Assembly: GCA_964582985.1 (NCBI GenBank)
Contig: CAZOUM010000070.1
Span: 1-12,517, forward strand
Length of the DNA stretch: 12,517 nucleotides
Source of the DNA: CAZQYB01 sp964582985
GTDB lineage: Bacteria > Planctomycetota > Phycisphaerae > Sedimentisphaerales > Anaerobacaceae
Reading direction: 5' to 3'
The translations under genes and the position numbers were made by a program. This document shows, piece by piece, positions 1 to 5,994 of this stretch (position 1 is the stretch's first letter; every line of letters begins with the position of its first letter). The notes under the pieces are model-generated. The model made no database searches. It was not told the origin of the DNA and saw nothing but the letters and a program-made list of their open reading frames with translations.

Positions 1-50
1 AACTTCCAACTCGAAAACCCGAACTGCAAATCTACATACAACATAGTATT

Positions 51-72
51 GTCATCCCCGCGCAGGCGGGGG
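51..72. repeat. GTCATCCCCGC-type palindromic repeat
   Basis: CCCCGC (56-61) and GCGGGG (66-71) form a perfect 6-bp stem around GCAG, preceded by GTCAT. The layout resembles the small palindromes ending in GTCATTCC that are scattered through many bacterial genomes; a diverged relative lies at 7757-7779 in the opposite orientation. There is no adjoining T-tract, so a terminator role is not supported. Confidence 0.5.
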
Positions 73-266
73 CAATAACCAATTATCAGCTAAAGCCGCC
101 CCCGTCAAGAATAAACTCCAAAAAATATTCAGCAGAATCCACCTGACGCCTGCACATAGCTGCTGTTCAAGATGGCTAAAGCCGCCCCTCGAACTAATAT
201 AAGTACGGCTCAGTACTGCCTGTCCTTCACCATTGGATATTCCTTGTTCGATACGCCTGTTAGAAG

Positions 267-281
267 TCCGCCCGTGGCGGA
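267..281. repeat. Perfect short hairpin TCCGCC-CGT-GGCGGA
   Basis: Two perfect 6-bp arms are separated by three bases. The hairpin is followed by ATATCCA and TTCGA-containing heptamers (281-300) that resemble the heptanucleotide family seen elsewhere in the window. No T-run follows on either strand. It is probably a dispersed palindrome rather than a terminator. Confidence 0.4.
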
Positions 282-403
282 TATCCATATTCGACATTCG
301 CTCCTGTACTTGCCACGCAATTTATTTCTCCGGTTTGCTTTAGTCCGGCTTCAAACGGACCTCGCCTTGGTCTGCGGTCACCAATCAACTACTCACCCCT
401 CTG

Positions 404-512
404 CGAGCATCCAGCATCGAGATACGCTTCACTGCTTGTCCTGAGCATACTTGTCCCGAGCTTGTGCCCAAGGTGCGCCGTCGAGGGAGTCGAAGGGCTT
501 CACGAGATACGC
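404..512. repeat. Composite repeat: heptamers plus a TGTCCTGAGC...GTCGAAGGG element
   Basis: GCATCCA and GCATCGA (407-420) are two units of the heptamer family RYATCSA. They run into GAGATACGC (419-427) and GCTTCAC (426-432). Both of these short words occur again in permuted order at 497-503 (GCTTCAC) and 504-512 (GAGATACGC). Between them lie two similar 11-mers, TTGTCCTGAGC and TTGTCCCGAGC, and GTCGAAGGG. From memory, TGTCCTGAGC...GTCGAAGGG resembles a dispersed element found in many bacteria. The permuted flanks would fit insertion into, or slippage across, a 14-bp (2 x 7) tandem unit. This is inference. Confidence 0.4.
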
Positions 513-515
513 GCC

Positions 516-535
516 GGGGGTAGCAAAAAACCCCC
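516..535. repeat. Perfect 6-bp hairpin GGGGGT / ACCCCC
   Basis: The arms GGGGGT (516-521) and ACCCCC (530-535) enclose an A-rich 8-base loop. There is no downstream T-run on the plus strand (ATACTCCCC follows). It sits at the left border of the G-poor segment. Function unknown. Confidence 0.35.
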
Positions 536-539
536 ATAC

Positions 540-780
540 TCCCCAAATTAACAAAATGTTAATTTCAAAAAGTGCTAAATTTCTTCCAATTTCTGCCCAA
601 AAAGCGGCATTTTTGCAAATTTCTTACCACTTTTTACGCATTTTTACCAATTTTTGACCAATTTTTTCTTGCCTATTTTGCCCAAACCCCACAACCTAAC
701 TCCCCCGCCCCCATTTTTCGCTCAAAAACCACGATTCCCCCCAAAAACACACCGCAAAACCCCCCAAAAATCTGATTTCC
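540..780. other. Strongly G-poor, strand-asymmetric segment
   Basis: By hand count over 541-780 there are about 17 G and about 77 C on the plus strand, a GC skew near -0.6. The segment is made of runs of T, A and C such as CATTTTT, ACCAATTTTT and CCCCCCAAAAA, with a loose near-repeat at about 645-670 (ACCAATTTTT, GACCAATTTTTT). Short frames in it (572-775, 654-977) encode only biased F/P/K/N-rich peptides without motifs. It could be a degenerate low-complexity repeat or a structural element. It lies just downstream of the minus-strand cell-wall genes, where its transcript would be G- and A-rich. Confidence 0.5.
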
Positions 781-803
781 TGCTAATTTCCCTCCGCTCG
801 AAC

Positions 804-981
804 CTAAATTTGGGCCAGCTTTTCCGCGATTTTAGAAGCTGCTTCTTTGTTAGCGATGGCTTCGCAATTCTTTTTCATCTCATCTCGTTTTTTCTCATCT
901 TTCATCAGTTCCTCCAGTTCTTCCCACAGCCATTCAGACCGCTTCTTGGCTATCTGGCAAAGATTATAAGCATTTAACAAT
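804..981 (-). pseudogene. Duplicated fragment of the murG 3' end
   Basis: Read on the minus strand, 804-947 encodes KKRSEWLWEELEELMKDEKK, continuing through RDEMKKNC and IANKEA to EKLAQI and a TAG stop. It aligns without gaps to residues 322-368 of the MurG encoded at 2791-3903: 34 of 47 residues are identical and about 77% of bases match by hand count. Just upstream in the same frame, LNAYNL may match MurG LNAGKL (301-306), which would imply an internal deletion of about 14 codons; this part is uncertain. No start codon, glycosyltransferase domain or Shine-Dalgarno site is present, so it is a gene fragment. It begins only about 8 bases past the stop of the YkuD gene. Many differences are conservative (D/E, V/I, A/S) and the frame is intact, which suggests descent from a functional murG copy, such as a homologous one gained by recombination, rather than long decay. 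Confidence 0.8.
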
Positions 982-988
982 GTGACAT

Positions 989-2611
989 CTATGGCCGCAA
1001 AATGGCCACATGGCCATCAAAGTTGCCGTCTTTCAGGTACGAATAATGAAGGGGCTGTGGCCCAGCATGGATGACAAGGTCACCTCCATCCAAAATGCTG
1101 TTCCCGTTCGCGTCACTAAAAAGGGCCCCAATATGCTGGTACTGTTTACGACCACTATATCGGACAGCTACAAAATCACCCGGACGAACGTCCTTTCCCC
1201 ATCTTAATTTCTTGTTGGGCCTTCCTTCCAGAAGGTCAAATTCTACCACTTTTGGGAATTGGCTAACTAACATTGCTACATTGTAATTCTTCTCAATTGG
1301 CTTATGCTTCCATTTGCCGTACGCGGCCATAAGTACGTCGGCGCAATCTACGCCTATGTAATTATTGCTTTGATAAGTGACCGAGCCAAATAACCCCGGC
1401 ACATTAAAAAACGAAGTCAGATAACCAATATACCCCTCTCCACTGCGTATTGAGACTCGAAATACTTGTGGTGACAATCCCCTGTGGTCGGAATCTTCTA
1501 TCCCAACAGACCGGTAAATTATGCCCTCGTTTTCAATCTCCACCAAAAACCAAAAACTGCCGATGTCCTTGTGATAGAATCTCGAATCCATCCCCATATT
1601 TTCTACAGGGCCAAACGAGGATGATTCTCTATCTCGAAACGCGCTGCCTTCTTCATTGTCGAATGGCTCTATCTCCCAATGGCCCCGAAACCGGATTAAT
1701 TCCTTCTTGTGATAGTCTATCTTTGCAAAACCAACCCACTGATACGGGTTCTGCTCCCATGGAAAATTGGCATTCTTATAAATTTTCGAGGTGTCCGGAA
1801 CAATTTGGAACCATCTTATATTTGCACCCGGGATTTCATCGACTCTCAGCGCTACTTTTTGTCCCTTTATCGGGTAAATCGCTGTTTTCTTCACCCAGCG
1901 CCCGCCGTCAATACTTGATTCAATTAGAATGGTAGGCCTGCTGTGTCTTACAGAGCTTGCGAAAGTGTCGTCTTCGGTGCTGTCAGGACTGCTCGGCTGA
2001 ATTATGACGGGCGTCCCTACCGGAACCGCATTATACAGCTCGCGGATATCTTCGTTCTCCATGGCTATACACCCAAGAGTCCAGTCACTTTTTGTCCCAT
2101 GTCCATGGATGAATATTTCGCCGCCCAACGCAGTATTCCACGGTGGCGTCCCACCATTTCTTATGGCTTCTGCTATTTCTTGATATTGCCGGCGGGTAAT
2201 CAGCCCTTTTCGTAAACCGCTCTCGGCATCCCGGACATTCGGGTAGCTCAGGCCCAGCGAAAGATAATACCGGCTCTTTGGATTCTTGACACACACATAG
2301 TACTTTCCTTCGGGTGTTCGGCCATCCCCCTCTCTTACCTTATGTCCTGCCGGCTGGAAACCGAGACCAATACGATATGCACGTACTATTGCGGACTTGG
2401 AATAAAGATACAGACGGCGCCGGCTCTTACTAACCACAATCTTAGGGTGCACCAGCCTTTTTTCCAACGGCTTATGTAACCGCTCACCTCCGGGGGCGGC
2501 AGGCCTGTTCTTCGACGTTAGTGCGAAAAAGGTAATAAGTGTTGAAGATGCAAACACTATGATTAATGAAAAGACTATCCAGGCTGATTTACTTTTATGT
2601 ATTGCTTTCAT
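989..2611 (-). CDS. Membrane-anchored L,D-transpeptidase (YkuD) with C-terminal NlpC/P60-like domain
   Basis: The predicted protein has 540 residues from the ATG at 2609-2611; a GTG 33 bases upstream would add 11 residues before the basic, hydrophobic N-terminus and looks less likely. A basic stretch and one membrane segment (about residues 10-31) place it as a signal anchor facing the periplasm. Residues about 57-205 form a YkuD catalytic domain with the hallmark IFIHGHGT (His169) and TLGCIAM (catalytic Cys181), which makes 3-3 peptidoglycan crosslinks or attaches proteins in that family. Residues about 225-375 are an unrecognised, probably beta-rich linker domain. The last about 140 residues resemble a papain-like NlpC/P60 or related amidase fold: GVDCADVL (Cys423), PGDFVAVR, QHIGALF (His493) and DLVIHAG (His515). 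This second assignment rests on motif order only. A palindrome ATGGCC-ACAT-GGCCAT (1002-1017) lies just before the stop. The gene lies 179 bp downstream of murG on the same strand and may be co-transcribed or have its own promoter. Confidence 0.85.
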   Translation of the reverse strand: MKAIHKSKSAWIVFSLIIVFASSTLITFFALTSKNRPAAPGGERLHKPLEKRLVHPKIVVSKSRRRLYLYSKSAIVRAYRIGLGFQPAGHKVREGDGRTPEGKYYVCVKNPKSRYYLSLGLSYPNVRDAESGLRKGLITRRQYQEIAEAIRNGGTPPWNTALGGEIFIHGHGTKSDWTLGCIAMENEDIRELYNAVPVGTPVIIQPSSPDSTEDDTFASSVRHSRPTILIESSIDGGRWVKKTAIYPIKGQKVALRVDEIPGANIRWFQIVPDTSKIYKNANFPWEQNPYQWVGFAKIDYHKKELIRFRGHWEIEPFDNEEGSAFRDRESSSFGPVENMGMDSRFYHKDIGSFWFLVEIENEGIIYRSVGIEDSDHRGLSPQVFRVSIRSGEGYIGYLTSFFNVPGLFGSVTYQSNNYIGVDCADVLMAAYGKWKHKPIEKNYNVAMLVSQFPKVVEFDLLEGRPNKKLRWGKDVRPGDFVAVRYSGRKQYQHIGALFSDANGNSILDGGDLVIHAGPQPLHYSYLKDGNFDGHVAILRP

Positions 2612-2790
2612 TCCGCCCCTGCCTTGCGATTCTGCGTATATCACGCGCTCGGATGTCTAAATGTTAATTACATCGCCATAACACAACTGACAAACGCTGC
2701 AAATTTTTGGTCTATACATAATCAACAACCAGCTTTATCAAACCAAGCTCTGGGTTCTGTCTCCCGACTTCTATTCACTAATACTATTCA
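2612..2790. other. murG-ykuD intergenic spacer with a 13-bp tandem duplication
   Basis: There is no gene here. CTATTCACTAATA (2771-2783) is followed directly by CTATTCACTAACA (2784-2796), matching 12 of 13 bases, and the second unit overlaps the murG stop codon. On the minus strand a weak promoter-like pair, TTGATA (2736-2741) and TATAGA (2711-2716) with a long 19-base spacer, could serve the downstream YkuD gene; this is only suggestive. No T-tract terminator is visible after murG. Confidence 0.4.
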
Positions 2791-3903
2791 CTAACACCTA
2801 ATCTCCAGCAGCTTTTCCGCGATTGTTGATGTTGCTTCTTTGTTGGCAACTACAGCGCAATTTTTTTTCATCTCCTCCCGTTTTTTGTCGTCTTTCATCA
2901 ATTCTTCCAGTTCTTTGGCCAGCCATTCCGCCCGCTCTTTTGCGTCCGGCACATCATCTACGACCACCGCCGCTCCCGCCTCAACCAGTTTGCCGGCATT
3001 CAAGTACTGGTGCTTGTCTCTATGATAAGGGTAAGGCATGCAAATACTCGGCACAGAAGCGGCAGCGTATTCGGCCACGCTGACCGCTCCGCTTCTGCCA
3101 ATCACCAAATCCGCAGCAGCCAGCAAGTTCGGCATATCGTCATAATAATCTAAAATCCTGTGGGCGATTTTCGCATCACCGTACTTCTGCTTGACTTCTT
3201 CGTAATTCGCATGCCCCGTTAAATGTACTATCTGCCAATCGTCGGCAAAAGTACTCAATTTACCCAGCAGCGAACATACCGCTTCGTTAATATTGGCTGA
3301 GCCGCTCGACGCACCGGTTATAAGCAAAACCTTTTTACTCTTATCAAGACGTAATTCGCTTATAGCTTTGCCCGGCTGTGGATTTTCAAAGCCGCTTCGC
3401 AGGGGACATCCGACAACGTTTACTTTCGCGCCCCTTTGGCCAAAGTACTGCCTGGTATCTTCAAACTGAACAAAAATTTCATCCGCCCAGCCAGCTATTA
3501 TCTTATTTGCCCGTCCCGGCACACTATCGACATTCAAAAGCACAATTGGTATGCTTAGCTTGTGGGCTGCCCAGCAGACCGGCGCTGCAACAAACCCGCC
3601 GACACCAATTACCACGGCATTTTTGGTCTCAGCGAGCATCTTTTTTGCAATCCCAGAGCTTTTTAAGAACGAACTGCAAAAACTAATTAACTTGTCCGGC
3701 CGGGCAGAAAAACCCTTTGCGGGAAGCTGGGTGTATTTGAAATCGGTCTTGGAAAGTATTTGTGAATCGATGCTGCGAGCGCTGCAAAAAAAATGAATTT
3801 TAGTTTCGGGTTCGAGCTCGATTATTCTTTCTGCAATTGCAATGGCAGGATATATGTGTCCCCCTGTTCCACCGCCGGCAAAGAAAAAGCTCCTGCCGTC
3901 CAT
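2791..3903 (-). CDS. murG: UDP-N-acetylglucosamine--undecaprenyl-PP-MurNAc-pentapeptide transferase (MurG)
   Basis: MurG adds GlcNAc to lipid I on the inner face of the cytoplasmic membrane, giving lipid II for peptidoglycan. The 370-residue protein is of normal length for this GT-B enzyme. Visible motifs are the N-terminal glycine-rich loop GGGTGGHIYPA (10-20), GVGGFVAAP (100-108), the nucleotide-binding GASSGSANIN (197-206), RSGAVSVAE (270-278, with the conserved acidic residue E278 that contacts the sugar nucleotide) and DKHQYLNA (296-303). The usual HEQN motif after the second glycine-rich loop is replaced by LNVDSVPGRANK (123-134), so the His and Glu are absent although the following PG.AN part is kept. 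The ATG overlaps the ftsW stop as TAATG, which implies translational coupling. The last 49 residues have a partial second copy at 804-947. The product ends in IRC, whereas the copy stops right after the equivalent Ile. Confidence 0.95.
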   Translation of the reverse strand: MDGRSFFFAGGGTGGHIYPAIAIAERIIELEPETKIHFFCSARSIDSQILSKTDFKYTQLPAKGFSARPDKLISFCSSFLKSSGIAKKMLAETKNAVVIGVGGFVAAPVCWAAHKLSIPIVLLNVDSVPGRANKIIAGWADEIFVQFEDTRQYFGQRGAKVNVVGCPLRSGFENPQPGKAISELRLDKSKKVLLITGASSGSANINEAVCSLLGKLSTFADDWQIVHLTGHANYEEVKQKYGDAKIAHRILDYYDDMPNLLAAADLVIGRSGAVSVAEYAAASVPSICMPYPYHRDKHQYLNAGKLVEAGAAVVVDDVPDAKERAEWLAKELEELMKDDKKREEMKKNCAVVANKEATSTIAEKLLEIRC

Positions 3904-5066
3904 TACTCGTTCTCCCCTGCCGGCACTTTAGCCGATTGTTTGGCAATGTTTAACAGAACACCAACTGCAGCGGCAGAGAGCAGCATACTCGTTCCGCCGG
4001 CACTTACAAAAGGCAGAGGTATGCCTTTTGTCGGCAGCACAACTGTGACAACACCCATATTGATTGCCGCCTGAATACCGATTGTCAAAACTATCCCGCC
4101 GGCCAATAACTGTCCGAACCGGTCCTCACAACGGACGACAACCAAAATTCCCAGCCAGACAAGAGCAATAAACAATACAATCACCGCCGCGGTTCCTACG
4201 AAGCCGAGTTCCTCACCGATAATGGCGAAGATAAAATCTGTCGTATCTTCCGGCAAGTGGCCGTATTTGCAGATTCCTCTACCGAGCCCCTTGCCCCACA
4301 GTCCGCCGGAGCCGAGCGCTATCAGTGATTGATTCGCCTGATAAGCAGCCGAGTCCGCCCATTTTTCAGGATTCAAAAACGCAGCTATACGCTGGAGCCG
4401 ATTTGGGAAGCGAACCAATGCCACACAAAAACCCGCAACGGCAAACGGCAGGGGAGTCAAAACGTGCCACCATTTTGCGCCGGCAATTATCAGCATCAGA
4501 AATCCCAGGAGCGTTATGAATACTGCGGTACCAAAGTCTTCAATGATTACCAGGCCGGCTACGACGGCGATGATAAAGCAGGCCGGGACGAACCTTTTCC
4601 AGTACAGCTTAAGGCTGTAACAAAACTTATCGCAAAATGCGGCGAGGAAGAAAACGAGCGACCATTTAGCCAGCTCGGATGGCTGAAAGCTTATCGAGAT
4701 TGGGCCGGCGGGGATTCTCAGCCAGCGGCGGGCACGGTTTACCTCAGCACCGAACTGCGGGAGCAAAACGAGTACAAGTAGCGCTACACTAAGGACTAAC
4801 AAATAGCAGGTCGGGGATTTTAGCCAGCTGTTGTATAGACTGAACCTGCGATAATTGAAACAAGAGGCGGTGTACATAACGGCAGCCGCGATGGGGAAAA
4901 ACAGAATTTGTCGGAGCGGCTGGTAATCGTAGAATCTTCGTAAGTTGCGCTCCTGGCCGATGTTAGCGCTTGCGGAAAAGACAAAGACTGTGCCGATGGC
5001 CATCAGGAAAATGACGACCACCGCGATATCATTGGCAAGCGAATTCTCTCTTGCTTTCGTAATCAT
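3903..5066 (-). CDS. ftsW: SEDS-family lipid II polymerase, FtsW-like
   Basis: SEDS proteins polymerise lipid II into glycan strands together with a class B penicillin-binding protein; FtsW does so at the division site. The 387-residue protein has about ten hydrophobic segments. Family signatures are FQPSELAKW (127-135), the NQSLIALGSGGLWGKGLG stretch (245-262), LPEDTTDFIFAIIGEELG (271-288, in which D277 matches the catalytic Asp of SEDS enzymes) and PTKGIPLPFVSAGG (345-358). FtsW, RodA and SpoVE share these motifs. FtsW is chosen because the gene is fused head-to-tail with murG, as in the division and cell-wall (dcw) cluster, but none of the other usual dcw genes (murC, murD, mraY, ftsQ, ftsZ) is in the window. 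No clear Shine-Dalgarno site precedes the ATG (ACTGAAATTCG is upstream), and a perfect -10 box ends only 13 bases upstream, so the mRNA leader may be very short. Confidence 0.88.
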   Translation of the reverse strand: MITKARENSLANDIAVVVIFLMAIGTVFVFSASANIGQERNLRRFYDYQPLRQILFFPIAAAVMYTASCFNYRRFSLYNSWLKSPTCYLLVLSVALLVLVLLPQFGAEVNRARRWLRIPAGPISISFQPSELAKWSLVFFLAAFCDKFCYSLKLYWKRFVPACFIIAVVAGLVIIEDFGTAVFITLLGFLMLIIAGAKWWHVLTPLPFAVAGFCVALVRFPNRLQRIAAFLNPEKWADSAAYQANQSLIALGSGGLWGKGLGRGICKYGHLPEDTTDFIFAIIGEELGFVGTAAVIVLFIALVWLGILVVVRCEDRFGQLLAGGIVLTIGIQAAINMGVVTVVLPTKGIPLPFVSAGGTSMLLSAAAVGVLLNIAKQSAKVPAGENE

Positions 5067-5079
5067 CGAATTTCAGTGC

Positions 5080-5108
5080 ATTATATAAGAGCCCGGTCTT
5101 AATTTGAG
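5080..5108 (-). promoter_or_regulatory. Candidate promoter of ftsW-murG
   Basis: On the minus strand a perfect -10 box TATAAT lies at 5080-5085. At a 17-base spacing the -35 position reads CTCAAA (5103-5108), only 3 of 6 to consensus. The predicted start point near 5073 leaves a leader of about 7 bases before the ATG at 5066, too short for a Shine-Dalgarno site, in line with none being visible. Confidence 0.45.
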
Positions 5109-5111
5109 AAC

Positions 5112-5183
5112 GTAAACCCCGTTAGAAGCAATTTGGGTAAATTGCCAGGGCCATGTTCGCCCCAACTTTCTAACGGGGTAAAC
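5112..5183. mobile_element. MITE-like element: 60 bp with inverted ends and 6-bp direct flanks
   Basis: CCCGTTAGAA (5118-5127) and TTCTAACGGG (5168-5177) are perfect 10-bp terminal inverted repeats. They are bounded exactly by the direct repeat GTAAAC (5112-5117 and 5178-5183), as a target-site duplication would be. Further inside, TTGGG (5133-5137) and CCCAA (5161-5165) extend the hairpin. The element is too small to encode a protein and no transposase is nearby. A palindromic REP-like unit is the alternative. It sits about 45 bp upstream of the ftsW start. Confidence 0.5.
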
Positions 5184-5202
5184 TGCTCTGTTAACTGTAT
5201 TT

Positions 5203-5220
5203 TCGGCTCATAAGAGCCGA
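5203..5220. repeat. Perfect 7-bp hairpin TCGGCTC-ATAA-GAGCCGA
   Basis: The two arms match perfectly around a 4-base loop. Neither strand continues into a T-tract (minus strand: AAAATACAG), so an intrinsic terminator is not well supported. It lies between the MITE-like element and the heptamer array. Confidence 0.4.
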
Positions 5221-5283
5221 TAGCAGCAGAAATTGTTGGCGGGTGAAAGTGCTGTAGTGGGTGCAAATGGGCAGTTGGTGAGT

Positions 5284-5388
5284 GGATACTGGATGCGCGA
5301 TACTGGATGCTCGATACTGGATGCGCGATACTCGATGCTGGATGCTGGATTCTCGATACTGGATGCTCGATACTCGATATTTGATGCT
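5284..5388. repeat. Heptanucleotide tandem array, 15 units
   Basis: Fifteen consecutive 7-base units with no insertion or deletion: GGATACT, GGATGCG, CGATACT, GGATGCT, CGATACT, GGATGCG, CGATACT, CGATGCT, GGATGCT, GGATTCT, CGATACT, GGATGCT, CGATACT, CGATATT, TGATGCT. A sixteenth, degenerate GGAAGTT follows. The consensus is SGATRCT, or RYATCSA when rephased on the other strand. Three units make 21 bases, so all frames encode 7-residue repeats (for example SILDARY on plus, SSIQYRE on minus). These frames lack a start region or flanking coding sequence and are not taken as genes. Related units occur at 407-420 and 7712-7752. Confidence 0.8.
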
Positions 5389-5395
5389 GGAAGTT

Positions 5396-5676
5396 GTGGC
5401 TGTGGGAAAAATCAAAAGTTAAAATTGTTAGATTCGCTTCCAGCAGGCGAATTCAAAAGCAGCCACAGAGAAAAAGAGAGAATTTAAGAGCTTTTGGCCA
5501 CAGGTCCATTCTCCGCAGTAGAATTGCCCCTCATGGGCAAGCTACGAAGGATGAATTTCACAGATTTTTGAAAAGAAACTTGAAGGGAACTGAGGGCTTG
5601 GGTATTGAAAAACAGGTGACTGTGGGTAGTCACATCATCGCTTGTCAGTCTCAATTGCTCACAGCCAGCCGGTGCT
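5396..5676. other. Non-coding stretch without recognised function
   Basis: No credible gene or RNA was seen. The only structure consists of short stems: TTGCCC/GGGCAA near 5525-5541 and GTGACT/AGTCAC (5616-5621 and 5628-5633). Overlapping short frames on both strands have no family motif or ribosome binding site. Confidence 0.4.
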
Positions 5677-5886
5677 CTATACAAAGAGCGGAACGGGCTC
5701 ACAAAGATTCTTATCGCTATTGGCTACACAGCCACAATGTTGACATTTGAACTCCGGGTCGCTTACCAAAGCCTTATACTTTTCGTCATCGGTCAAATGA
5801 AAACCCTGGGAAATAAAGTAGCATAGGTGTTGGCTATGCAATTCACTTTTGCATTCTGTGTTGTGCTGGACGTTTTCTTCTGCCAT
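5677..5886 (-). CDS. Small cysteine-rich protein, probably zinc-binding
   Basis: The 69-residue product is not a family I can name. It is soluble, with no membrane segment or signal peptide, and carries an N-terminal cluster C12, H17, H20, C22 (ECKSELHSQHLC) and a C-terminal FKCQHCGC (C48, C51, C53) with C62 in KNLCEPV. The CxxC plus downstream Cys, with the upstream Cys/His group, would suit one zinc ribbon or two small metal sites. The start is well supported: AAAGGAG lies at 5893-5899, six bases before the ATG at 5884-5886, the best Shine-Dalgarno site in the window. The gene stands alone between a repeat-rich gap and the divergent beta-helix gene. A stem GCTCT/AGAGC (5674-5678 and 5685-5689) spans the stop codon. 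Function unknown. Confidence 0.72.
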   Translation of the reverse strand: MAEENVQHNTECKSELHSQHLCYFISQGFHLTDDEKYKALVSDPEFKCQHCGCVANSDKNLCEPVPLFV

Positions 5887-5994
5887 CTCGCGCTCCTTTT
5901 AAGCTTAGAGTGTTCGCTTAGTTTCTGACCTCTTCATAGCCTATTAGTCTATCTTATAACGTAGCAAAGGGCAAGAATTGGCTCTTTTTTTCTC

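Larger units (their letters stand above)
1..803. other. Gene-poor region rich in small repeats
   Basis: No open reading frame here shows a family motif, a credible ribosome binding site or coding-like composition. Short frames on both strands (for example 52-297 minus and 172-444 plus) lie across palindromes and degenerate repeats and are probably chance. The stretch does hold a 14-bp direct repeat, GCTAAAGCCGCCCC, at 89-102 and 175-188, several perfect hairpins, remnants of a heptanucleotide repeat family, and a strongly G-poor segment. The best reading is an intergenic region that has collected dispersed repeats and decaying sequence. The left edge is cut by the window, so a gene could end just outside it. 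Confidence 0.6.

Noticed and set aside
52..444. Short frames of 81 residues (minus) and 90 residues (plus) near the left edge
   Set aside because: They overlap each other and cross palindromes and repeats; no start signal or known family supports either.
1002..1017. Palindrome ATGGCC-ACAT-GGCCAT followed on the minus strand by ATTTTG, as a terminator
   Set aside because: It lies inside the coding sequence just before the YkuD stop and has only four T; probably chance from codons.
1450..1935. 161-residue plus-strand frame opposite the YkuD gene
   Set aside because: It has no motif and lies wholly inside a strongly supported minus-strand gene.
5284..5388. Possible CRISPR array
   Set aside because: Units are 7 bases long and contiguous, with no spacers and no cas genes in the window.
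5191..5487. Peptides with 7-residue repeats (SILDARY, SSIQYRE) on both strands
   Set aside because: They are the automatic product of the heptanucleotide array; there is no ribosome binding site or conserved flanking sequence.
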